Part shown: positions 23,318 to 34,276 of the stretch, in pieces
Position numbering within the stretch: position 1 is the stretch's first letter
Layout of the letters: each line of letters begins with the position of its first letter
Assembly (NCBI GenBank): GCA_004123355.1
Contig: SCHM01000001.1
Span: forward strand, 3,402,001-3,466,000
Source: Amphirosellinia nigrospora
Taxonomy: Eukaryota > Ascomycota > Sordariomycetes > Xylariales > Xylariaceae
Direction of reading: 5' to 3'
Length of the DNA: 64,000 nucleotides
The notes under the pieces: model-generated
Database searches by the model: none
What the model was told of the DNA's origin: nothing
What the model saw: only the letters and a program-made list of their open reading frames with translations
Position numbers and translations under genes: made by a program

Positions 23318-26300
23318 TTACTCGACCGAGGGAAACTCGTTAGGGTTAAAGTCGCGTCGACGTCTTTTAGCCAGAAGCTCGACGTATATCGAAGGTGATC
23401 GTTTGCGAGTTGTCCCAGTGTCCGGTAGCTCGACAGATTCGCTGGTGGCCGGGGTAAATACACCCAGCGAGTCGGGCGTAGAGATTGTCAGCGGATCTTC
23501 AGAGCTGTCCGTAGACATAGATGATCCATCTAAGTTTGTGTAATTCCGGCGGTGTGGTTTCACCACACCTACAGCGACGCCTCCACCTGCGTCCACTTCT
23601 TCATCCCATAAGGTTCCCAGCCAGGCCTCTCGGATGGCCAGGCCCAACGCTAGTGCAACATGCCTTGATACGCTGTTGCCGATGACCTTGTATTGCTCTG
23701 AACGACTACCAACCAGTACTTCATGATCAGGGAAACCTTGGGCGCGTCGGGCTTCCAGAACCGTCGTTGGGCGGTTTTGTTCCCAGTGATTTACTTGCCC
23801 AATTCGAAGGTCAGTCGGGTTGCATTTAGTAGGAATAGTACCGATGAGCCCATTCGGATCAACTCTTCCCCATCCTCTGGAGTTTGGAGTAACTCTCTGT
23901 GTACCTTCTACCGGAAACAGGAGACGTTCTGTCTCGGTCATGACCCCTGGCAAACCTGGGGCTCCCCAAGACTTGCTGAAATTCATCCCGTAAGGGTGAG
24001 TTGGAATATGTTGTAGCTGCTTCCGCATTGCTGGGGTATAATACATTGAGAGTCGATGATCGGGATGTCCCACGCAGTAATCGGCTTTACCATCCTGAAT
24101 GTTGGGAAGGTCTCCCACCGCTTCCCTCATAGAGACGAATTTAAAGGGTGTGGGCACTCTCTTTCGACTGTCGAATGGCCTACCACATGACATTCTGCCT
24201 AGGCTACGAAGCATGACGTCGTCGGGGTGAGAATGTGATGCTTTTGGCGCCTTTGGCGTTCGAAAACCGGGGGCTGTAAAGGCCAAAAAAACTCTGGTTC
24301 GTTTCTGAGCGGATCCAAACGACCATGCGTCTAGAAATAGGACTTGCACTTGGTAACCCAACCCGACGACGGCACACACTAGCTGCGAAAATACACAGGA
24401 GTCGCGGTAGCTGTAGTGATTCACCATGTTTGGGACATTCTCAAGCACACCATATAGTGGGCGATAAAGGTCAACGAAAGATGCAAAGGAGGCAACAAGC
24501 GACTGATCTGTAGAAATCAAAAGTCAGTTTTTCCTCAAGACCTGAAGACTGAGGATACCTACTCTTTCGCTGGTGGTTAGTAGTCTTGTCAGGAGTCAAC
24601 AGCGAGAATCCGGGACATGGAGACCCGGCAGATATGAAATGCACATCTCCAGGCAATGGTACCCCGGGTAGCCTTCCAAGGCATGGCTTAGCAGTTTATC
24701 AGCTGAACCTAAAAAGGGGGTACAATTGGTAGCGTCAGTATTCGCCATATATGTGTGAATAGCGCCCTCCCAGATGTCGTTAGCCCACTTCATCTCCACC
24801 GCGCCCCCTTCTTCGATTCCTCGACCTAGATTGCCTCCACCGCAGAAAAGGTCAAGACCTTGAAGCTTTCCAAATTTAGCGTACGATGGGTCGAAGCCTT
24901 GGAGAAATGATTCCAGATTCGCACAGTCTAATGGACGATACTTCGTCACACCTTCAGCTTCAATCTCTTGATGCGTGATGAAAAATGCATCCCCAGTCCC
25001 ATTTCGATTATATGGAGGTGGAATTTCTTCGTGTGGGCGAAACGCCCGGACAAGACAGCGTCGATTGATTTTGCTGGCGTCAATCTCAATGAAGTGTCGC
25101 GTGTATATTAGTTCGTTTGGAGGTGCTAAGTGAGCCGTCGCATCAACATCTTTCCTTCGCCAAAGTCGTCGCATTCGAGCATATCTCGTCCCTTTTGCCT
25201 CGAAAAATCTTTCTATAATAAATGTCTCTAAGTGCATTCTTCTTATTTCTACCAACACAGCATCACCAACGCGATATATTGAGGGGTCTGGCTCTTGCGA
25301 AAACACCTTGTCATCGCCGCAGATAAAGTGCCCCTTAGAAAGCGAGATCCAGCGGCAATCGCTTGCGACATAGGTTTGCCGCACGAAGAACTCCGCCGTC
25401 GTTGATGGACTACCGAACCATTCTACTTGGTGCGTGGAAAGAATTTCATGCCCCTGGACCTTCGCGATGCTAGGGTGACACGTACAATTATCCGAGAGAA
25501 ACATTTCATTGGCCCACGGATACTTCATTACCGAACAAGGTGTGTCGATTGATTGATACAACCATAATACGTCGAAATCTCGCTTGCCGTTCAACCTTTG
25601 GTGGACTTTTTGGATAAGGCCAAACCAATGGTACTCCCCTTGATGGTGCCTGGATAATCCGCGTCTCCACCTCGTATCTGTTGTGGTATCGTCGTCGGGT
25701 AGAGTAGAGATAACATCGCCGGGCTCAATGCTTTCAATGAAGGCATCTTGGTCCATTGAACTGCGTCTTGCGCTACGGATCGTCCAGGTCGAGTATGCGT
25801 AGATTGGGAGTTATTGATAAATTCGGTCTTCCTCATTGCCACGGACATAGGAGTTTCTTTCGGCGCCAATAACTCGCCGAAGGCCATATGAGAGAACAAG
25901 TCATAGACGTAAGGGGTGACGATGGTTTTTGACACAGGGTCGTCCTTGCGAATTTTGGGAGTAACTTCTGAATGTGAATCTAAGTTTGGTTCGTAGTAGT
26001 TAAGCGTTTTGATCTCTCTCCAGATATGATGCCAAGATGTAATTTCATGGTCAAGGCCATTCGCCTCTTCAAAAATATAATCCATGTTTGCGATAAGAGG
26101 ACCTCGGAAGTCTGTGTTCGCATTGGCAGCGTGCCACCTTTCGAATGCCGCCGATCCTTTATGCGTAGATGTTACCCAATTGCTGAATCGTGATTTGAAC
26201 TCGCTAAGAACCACATGCGCACTTTGATCTCGCCGGTAGTCACAATAGTCAATAACGTGCTTGGCGAGATCTGCGATCCATAAAAACGGCGTATAGAATC

Positions 26301-26865
26301 TTCGATATTCAGGCGCAGGCAATCGCAACTTATAATAGATCCTCCTCCCTAGATTTTCATTAAGCCGAGATAAGATCCAAACCTGGCCTCCGACGGTATG
26401 ATTTGACTCCCCATAGTTACCTACGGGGAGCCGATGAAATGGAATTCTGCGGAGATAAAACCTGCTATCTCGATGTTGGAGGACACCATCGAAATACATG
26501 CATTTGACGGTACGCGACACAAGGTGTTGAAGAGGACGGAGCTCGTTGGGGAAAGTACTATTGTCGATATATATTGAAAAATAGTCCAGTTCCAACTCAA
26601 CATAGTCGGTATCCTCACCGTGACTTCCCAATCCTTTAAGGAGGGCATGAAGAGCATGTCTCTCGTTAAGCACGGGGGCAGGCGGGACGAATCCTTCATA
26701 ATGCGAGGCTGGCTGCGTCAGAGTTGAGAATGGAAGTTCAACAATCACATTTCCGGGGCCAGGTTGGCCATCCTCCTGAACCTCCAATTCTGTGATATCA
26801 TGGAGACCGGTGTCTACCGAGTCCAGTACCTCGACCGATAGAGAGGCGGGTGACTGTGCATGCAT
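23318..26865 (-). CDS. dim-2: DIM-2-type cytosine-5 DNA methyltransferase
   Basis: Exons 26865-24563 and 24507-23318, intron 24562-24508 (GTAGGT...CTGAC...CTACAG). Two single-base gaps (near 25760 and in the C run 24662-24665) restore 1164 aa. The N-terminal third matches the fungal DIM-2 region (LPVGNYGESNHTVGGQVWIL, PAPEYRRFYTPFLW). It is followed by BAH-like segments (FDVLWLYQSIDTPCSVMKYP, EFFVRQTYVASDCRWISL). Catalytic motifs: I, LDLFCGGGNLGRGIEEGG; IV, AGSPCPGFS with the catalytic Cys; VI, LENVPNMV; VIII, QKRTRVFL; X, GNSVSRHVALALG. QSLVASFASFVDLYRP is diagnostic of DIM-2 over RID. In Neurospora, DIM-2 methylates DNA at H3K9me3/HP1-marked, RIP-mutated repeats. The C-terminal tail after about residue 1080 is Ser/Thr-rich and basic. 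Confidence 0.92.
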
Positions 26866-29800
26866 GTCGCGTCAGACTGCAAGCTTTGCTTGTACCAAGA
26901 AGTGGTGAGAAGCATGGGTGAAGTGAAGTGTCTCTTATGAAGATATACGTTTCTCCAGAGGCCATATAGAGTAAGGTATGGTGATGCGACAGAAAAAAAT
27001 GAAGCTCCTAGCGTTTGTTAGCATAAAGTTCTTACCAAAATCCAAGTAATGGAAGTATTGGGAATTCCCAGTTATTCAAACACCTTCAAGATGGTGTTCT
27101 AGCATCTACATACTTACCCTGCAAACGATATGTACGCCTACCTAGGTACTTCCTTCCGATGGTCAAAGATTATTCTTGGTCGTGCTTGCCTCCATACATA
27201 ATAGGGCATGTAGAGAAGGAGCCAGGTCACTGGTAGGCCAATATCTGCTGGCTAGTTGGGAGCTATAGAAGAGCAGCATGTTAGCAACATATCAACAACA
27301 TCGAAAATCATTCAAACGAAAAGAGTACAAGTACAAGTATCAGACCCCTGAACCGAACCTGGAATGGCGTTAACAGCAGCGGCCAATGAAATGGCGTCAA
27401 TCTCGCGCCAGCGGGGGATTGCTTAACGCGAACGGTTGACCAGTTGTGGCTGTACTATGCCTCATTGGGACAGTTCTTTGTCTATGGAGGTCTGGGCTAG
27501 TAAGTATATAGTAGCCATTTCCAAGGTTGCTAGAGGAGGGTACCTAAGTACCTTGGTAGTGGCCGTCACAGTTGAGATAAAACTGGAATGCTAGGTACAT
27601 GCTATGTATGTGTGTCCTGTGTCTCCTTGCCGGATAAGGAAATAGCGCTTTCCCAAAGAGGCAGGTGATACCTCGGAGTACAGCCCTCGGTTTTTATCTA
27701 GGGACATTTATTTTGTCACGTGTATAATCCAGAAGACAAGAGATGCCATAAGAACGGAGAAAACTTAAATTTCAATCGCAATAGCGAATAGCTTCTGATC
27801 AAACTCTGCAAGAAGACGTAATACATATCTACCTAGGCAAACATGGAGGTTGCTAATGTAGGCGTTCTAACTCATGGCCAAATGTTAGTATGATTTGTTG
27901 GCTGTTGGAAACGTGGGCTATCCAACGAATATCGTTGTCAGAATCGACCTTGAAGACGAAACAGCTTACGTCCTCGCAATGAACCATCATAGTGGACGGT
28001 GACTGGCACAAGTAAAAAGGGATGATGTGCGACGGAGCGAAAATAGCGCCGTTAATAATCCGAGAGTGTTGGCAGTATCTATGTATCCGCTTTTATGTGA
28101 CAATTTACGGCCGAGGAGTTGCCCAGTCTCGCATATTCATAAGCAATCTATACTACCGGATATATAATTCCATCTACCTTGTGTCACAAGGCACCCAGAC
28201 TAGAGGAGGGGACTCTCAGTAAGTGGTCATATAGCCTCTGCGAGAGCGGCGTTAATCTGTTGGAGAACAAACTCGCCATCTTAGTCTTTTGGATGTCAAG
28301 TGTTGAACCTCATCTTATGTGTTAGCTACCTTTCCTGATATCTGAAAATAACCGCTAGTGCGGTGTTTCTATAATTACATATTGCTGGGTAAGATAAAGA
28401 CGCAAAAATACGGCGGAATTATGAACGGGAGGGATGAAATCAATAAGGGGCGTGGTAGATTCACTTCATCCAGGAGCCATTGGAATTGCAGATGATCGGA
28501 TTAATTAGGTATTATGACATGTACACATAATTAACTTTCATTCTATTAAATTTATCACAAAACTCTGTTGATGTACGGAGAGAAAGCGAAGCCATCTCCG
28601 TGGGTGGCTATATGACTCTACATGAAGTCTCTTTGTCTGACAAGTCTGTCTGGATCCCTGTCCCTGGCAGGAATTTTCCATTTGTATTGGCTAATACCAC
28701 AATATAAACCAAACAAGCCTGGCGGTTAGTTGCTGTTCAAGGGAGGCAAATGTAAGACGCGTGACCTCTAGTGGCAAGATGGTGTGTAACAAGCATTGTC
28801 AAATAAAAGTTGTGTTTTACTGACACCGTCTGGGGCACCCAACAAACTACGAAGCCAACCTACTTAAAATTTCGTCGATTTATTAGTATCTCATACTTCC
28901 GCTATTACTACGGTAAATCTCGTAACCTTCTCTTGAATATGACAACCTCCCGTTCCGATGGTGTCGCCTGTCATCTATGGTAATTTGCAGTGAAGGGCTT
29001 GCCTACATTACATGCCTTACCTTCTCCCTATGAAGATTGTTTCACAAATTGCATGCTCGTAAGCTAATCATATTGGTGGAGCTGGGAGTGGTTGGCGTAC
29101 AGTGCATTGTCGTGGCTTTCTATACATTTATTTCACTGGACGAGTTTTGGACAGGGATGGAGTTACGCCATTGAGTTTGCTGTTTGCTATTGGGCCTTTA
29201 CGTCATTTAAATGACATCAAACTCATTATGAGTAGCCCTTGCATACAGACTGAGTAGGAGCTCTACGACTCCCATGTTGAGAACATCGCTCTGGTCACTG
29301 GTCTAGCATAAATTCCCTCTCTCCCCCCCCCTTCCCCCTTTCCCCATTTCTCATTTCTCATTTCTCTACTCTAAACTACAGCTTCCAGTACATCACAGAA
29401 CAGACGGCTATGCTTAATCGTCTCAAACCGATAGCACGGTTACAGTCACGGCTGATAAAGCAGCAGCCGTAGCCCTGTCCCGACACGAGACCATGTGCTA
29501 TACCATGTTCACCGTGACTACAACGACACCACGGAACCGTTGACAGAGCAGGCAATCGCTGCCTAGGATCAGAGCCAACGACAAGCAGCAGACCTGCAAA
29601 ATCGACGTGAACAAGGACCTGCAAGATCTGAATATGTCGTCGACCACTGTATGGTTAAACCAGCTTGCCGGTACGTCTAGTTGCCAGTCAGACACTCTGA
29701 TCTTCTGTTCGGAGGTATCGGCCACATTTCTAGTTCGGTAATAGGGCATTAGGCCATCTTGTGTATACAAGGGACGCTAACTCATCCTCCTTCATATTCA

Positions 29801-31673
29801 CGCACATGACGTTCACCACAGGGGAACCTGAGTAGAAGCAGTTATGACATCCTCAGATGCGAGTGTTGGGTTTAGTTCATGCGAGCCGTGTTCGGAATCC
29901 AACAACCACTGCGATTCGGCAGGGTCGGCCTTGGAAGCAGGCAGCGGGATGTGCAAGCTGCAGGTTCTGGTGTGAGAACAGTGGGTAGCGCGGGCGGCGC
30001 GGGTTGCTATAAAGAAATACTCTTCGCGAGATTGAGCGACACCAGTCCCGAGAGCTGTTCGAAATGGCCAAAAAAATGATTCAATGATGCCTAGAGGAAC
30101 GGCGAAAAGCGGATATCCACGAGGCTGATCTCGATTTCCGACGAACACCAGCGTCTGACCAAGGCACACAAGGCATCCAGGGTTCTAAAGCCCCTTGGCG
30201 CACGCTCCTATAGTGCCATTAGCTGTCGCCTTCATTACCAAAATTACTCGAGAGACGGAGCCAAGGGGACGAGGAGCGTAAGAACAAGCTGGCAAGACTA
30301 TACGAGAGGTACGCTCTTCGTCAAATTAGTGTATCGACTTCTTGGCCAAGTCGACATCCTTGCGTGTTATCGATAGGCCCAATGTCAAGTTTCTGCAGGG
30401 CATAGATCAGGGCCTGGACCTGTAGTTTTCGTGGAGGATGACGGCTGCTAACATCTAGCTCTGTGGTGGCTGCTCGCTAGTACTATACTTCTAAGCGGGC
30501 AATATTGTATGAGCGCGCTGCCCTTGCTTGGATCTTTCGATTAGTTGATTGTGACACCAGTCTAAAACTCGTCCTATTCTATGCATATTGAGCGAGAGCG
30601 ATCCTAAAGCTCCGGGGCGGAGATTGACATCAAATTCACGACGCACGATCTCCTTTTGATCTGAAGTAGCTGATTATTTGCGATTTCGCCGGAATCCCAA
30701 CCTGGCTTGTTCAGGCTATGCTACTGAATGTTCTCCACGGCTAATAGAGACAAGACCTGGTTCATCATGAACTTCCCAACCCCAAGTCTAGGAATGTCAA
30801 AAAGGGGGTCAAAGTGTTCCTCGTCGGCGGGGGTACTTCATGCCTGTAACTCGCCGAGGTAATATATACGATAACATCGACTAAACAACATAACAGGGTT
30901 AAATAATTGTTACGAATGAGATCCGTATTTTGGGACGAGGCCTTGGCGAAGCTCTTCGGCTTCGTTGACGGCTCGGCATTGCCCAATATGATAATGTCCG
31001 CCACTATACTCTTCGGGTTTGGGTTCGAATTCGGGTTCTGGTTCAGGTTCAGGTATTCCATTAAATATTCTTCAACTGGTGTGCAAATATACAAAAAATC
31101 TGGCTTGCTAACAACCTCGTCTTATCTAGAATGTTACTACTCGCCAATATTCATCAACCATTGAAAAGATGGTTGTTCAGGTAATGTCGAATAATGGAAG
31201 GTCCATTATCTCATCATAAAGTGAAAAGTTATATGTGTCGGTGCTAAGCGGGTACAACAAGCTCAGCATACTATCTTCTCCGGCGACTCGATGCTCCACG
31301 GCGTGCTGACCAAGTTCTGGTGTGCCGCAGGGGATGGGTGGGTTTGGCCAAACGTCCTGCCCAGGATTCGTATCTAAAGTGTCAACAACCCTTATGTTAG
31401 TATTGCCCTTGTGTAGTCGTTGAAAGGTGCTGTACGCTCGTCTCCCCTAGATTTATTGAGACTGTTGGATAGGAATAGAAGAGAGAATTCGCAAAATAGG
31501 GTAGTCAATGGAATTTCCCATAGCCCTAGCACTCTCATTTTCGCTCTTCATTTTGATCTGTTGGCTGTTGTCACTCGTATCTTCTTATACTTCGTAAATC
31601 GGAAGCCAGTCGGCTCGGCAGATTGAATAAGTCATCTTATTCGCCAACCCATAGTGAAGCCGTTTTCAATTAT
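26866..31673. other. Gene-poor region, 4.8 kb
   Basis: The dim-2 promoter lies at the left end. Palindromic CCTACCTAGGTA elements lie at 27137-27150, 27541-27559 and 27829-27838. A C-rich then CATTTCT-repeat pyrimidine tract lies at about 29318-29366. From about 29376 to 30480 composition looks more coding-like on both strands (for example QYITEQTAMLNRLKPIARLQ on +), but stops interrupt every frame and no family is recognised. This may be a decayed gene. A (GGTTCN)n stretch is at 31014-31054. Confidence 0.45.
31014..31054. repeat. Short GGTTC-rich tandem repeat
   Basis: Imperfect GGGTTT/GGGTTC/GGTTCAG hexamer-like units (CGGGTTTGGGTTCGAATTCG then GGTTCTGGTTCAGGTTCAGG). No gene association is clear. 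Confidence 0.6.
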
Positions 31674-33915
31674 CTAGCTACCAAAGGGAGCGCGGGAAAG
31701 AGAGCAAGAGAAAGAAGCGGCGGGCTTACCTTGTATTATTTTGGAAGTGGATTTTCGAGAATCAGGCATATATGCCAGGACGTCGCCTAAAAACTTCGTG
31801 TTCACTCTTCCCATCGGAACCGCCATAGCCACCTCCTTCAGTACGCAGCATTGCAATGTACTCAAAGATCGACGAGGGTGTATTATTCGCGTCTTTGTTG
31901 AAGCACATAAGCTTATCTCGAGCAATGTTCTTTGGTTCGTCTTCTAGAATAATCATGTTTTCTTTGCTATGAAGATTGTACAAGTAGTGAATATATGCGC
32001 TCTAAATTACTAAACGTTAGCTTTTTACCTGCGAGGCGATATTGCTTACTTACCAGGATAGACGCAAACTTCCAATCCACAGTCATTAGTTGTAATAGCT
32101 TAGAATTCGCTCTAATATTCGCGCGAACCTTCTCCTGAACCCGACGTTGGATGACCACATGAACGGAATCTGAATAGCGCAGCAACAATACGCCGCGTAA
32201 CCCGTAAACATTGGAATGGCGCTGGTACGTTGCGAGGTATCGAGGATCGCAGCGATTAGTGAGGACATCTCCTCTGCATGTTCGAAAGCGATCTGTGCGG
32301 ATAGTTGGCGTGTCGCAGACCAGCCATCTCCGGGACTGCAACAAAATACGGGAACAAGAGACGCGTGAAGGGCACAGAGAGATTGATGATATAAGGTATT
32401 GATATGAAGGATCCTGGTGAAAGTAGCACGCGGTATCATATTCACATTACGCGGTGTCAGTTTGAGCTCAGAGGGCAGGGTTTGCCACCAGCTCTGTAAG
32501 CGGTCGTCGAGTGCAAGTATTGCAGGCACTTTGACTTGCAGGTTTTTTTCAGAGGACTTAAGTAATGAGGTAACGGAATACCTGTAGAGAAATCAGTGCT
32601 GCTATCCGTGTGAGGAAAAAGAGACATTATTCACCAGAGAGTTGTCGCCTTGATGAGCTCGGCAAAGACACTTCCATTGCTCTCTTCGGAGTCTAAGGAC
32701 ACCTGGGGATGACGAGCTACACTAGCATCGAAATCTTCGTCCAACCACGGAAGCGGTACTTTGAAAGCATCACCTTCTAACTTGGATTGCGTGCCCTTCT
32801 CAGCTGCATGACATAGCACGCCCAGAAGTGACGTCGTTGGATCTCAGACTGCAACGAGTTATCGGCAAAGAGCGACTTCGGGCCTAACCCTAGGAGATCG
32901 AGCAATAGAAATGCATGTCCTATGAATTACTAGTTAGTTTGAACTGCGAACGGCTCAACATAACATGAGTAAATGGACTTGCCCTTGTACAGATCTACAG
33001 CACTCGGAGTTAGTTTTTGTTGTTCATAGCATGAATTGTGAGGGATTCAGAAGCTTCGAGACATCGTCACGTCCCAAAAGGAAACGTCGTGCTCCGAAAG
33101 GTACTAAAGCAGGAAGAAAAGAACTCCGAGAGTTACGCACAGGCCCGCCTCCACGCCCCTTGGCTATGGTAAAAGAGCGCGAGATTCAAATAAGTGACAA
33201 TATTGCCCCGAGCCAACTCTTCAACCTCTTGAAATACCAACCCCCTGCGCTTTGAGCCCACTCAAGCATGAAGCCCTGGTCTTTAAGGACAGGGAGGCCG
33301 CTCGCATCCTCGTAGAATCTAGTTCGTCATAGTCAGCTACCTTTTCGCAACCCAATGTGGGATACGGTAGTGCCATACTTCGCTCCCCAAGCACAGATAC
33401 TCAAGACCACGTGTGTACAAGCCGTGCCATCCGCGACGGACTCCAGAAAGGACCTCTTGTGGAGGAGAAGGTGCGCATTGTACACGTAGTTAAAGTAGAT
33501 TTCTACTAATTCCGGAAGCAAATGCTCCAGCAGCCCATATACTGTTTACTGCTTCTAGCGTTGCTTGGCTGCGTTAAGATGAGGGGCTGTTCAGCCTGCG
33601 GGACGTAAGTTTGAGCTGGGTGGCTTCTCGGGAGGCTTCGGGGCGGCTTCGATGGTCCGTCTTTCCGGGTGGCCACCTGCCGCGCCGGCCTGGTGTTTCG
33701 CTCCGGGAGCGGGCCGTCGCTATAAGTACAGACGTGATGTAATCTGACACATCGCTTGCAACTTGGCCGCTCCTCCGTGCAGCGGATCTAATAGGGCGGG
33801 TGAGTTATATATAAATAAGATTGGCGGGTATTTGTCACGGAAATACCTTCTGTGCCTTACAGGTGCTACAAGCCTTCCTTGGCCTCCCAGCACCTAATTT
33901 ACGTCGACTATCCAT
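31674..33915 (-). CDS. Zn2Cys6 transcription factor with fungal_trans domain
   Basis: Exons 33915-33847, 33787-33379, 33318-33141, 32994-32983, 32919-32635, 32581-32054 and 32001-31674. Five frame errors (near 33540, 33240, 32815, 32146 as gaps; one extra T in 31789-31793) leave 603 aa. The zinc cluster is split by intron 1: CSTCKAQK then IRCTEERPSCKRCVRLHHVC, a complete Cx2Cx6Cx6Cx2Cx6C. The middle homology domain follows: LPELVEIYFNYVYNAHLLLH, ICAWGAKFYEDA, LGLGPKSLFADNSLQSEIQ, LDDRLQSWWQTLPSEL, AIQIPFMWSSN and LRTEGGGY. It should be a DNA-binding nuclear regulator; the target is unknown. The donor of the third intron along the coding strand belongs to an introner, the fourth intron (32982-32920) is GC-AG, and the exact C-terminus beyond 31740 is uncertain because a GTAAGC donor could extend it. 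Confidence 0.85.
32983..32994 (-). other. 12-nt microexon in the Zn2Cys6 gene
   Basis: Minus-strand ATCTGTACAAGG, lying between the 146-nt introner (33140-32995) and a 63-nt GC-AG intron (32982-32920, GCAAGT...TTCATAG). It reads Y-L-Y-K-G and connects AWRRA to HAFLLLDLLGLGPK, restoring the family's (Y/F)LxKGxA block. Phases fit exactly (2+9+1). Confidence 0.7.
32995..33140 (-). mobile_element. Introner-like element (146 nt), well-kept copy
   Basis: Minus-strand sequence begins GTGCGTAACTCTCGGAGTTC and ends AACTAACTCCGAGTGCTGTA-G. CTCGGAGTT near the 5' end and AACTCCGAG near the 3' end are perfect 9-bp inverted repeats that would bring the splice sites together. It differs from the 146-nt GH76 copy (57878-58023) at about 17 positions by hand alignment. 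Confidence 0.9.
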
Positions 33916-34276
33916 TATAGGCAAAGGTCCGCGACCGGTATCGTTTGTTATTGTCTTTTCCTGGCTCGATTACGACTTCTTGTATAGTTTATATTGTGTA
34001 GAAATCACTAGTGGCTCTCAGATGAACTGATCTCGGAACTAACGGACTTAAAAGGCGAATGTGTTCCGCACTGCCAAGTCCTGAACAAAGTAATTTGCAA
34101 TGCTCATCGACACTTTAAAAAAAACCGTGGTCGTGGAAATAACAGAATGTCTTCTAAATTTAATGTTGGGGTATCTTTATTGTCATGTTACATCAATACA
34201 CATCATACACAGGATCTATACTTCTGCCGCCTCCAGTTGATCCTCATCATGTAAGTATCCTGATCTGAACGGACCA
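33916..34276. other. Intergenic
   Basis: Promoter of the Zn2Cys6 gene and 3' flank of the PPR-like gene, both on the minus strand. Nothing else is seen. Confidence 0.5.

Noticed and set aside
32965-33255. Plus-strand open frame sharing SRPKRKRRAPK with another frame at 57869-58225
   Set aside because: The resemblance comes from reading the antisense of two copies of the same introner. About ten of 49 codons differ in amino acid for about 17 base changes, so there is no sign of selection on a protein.
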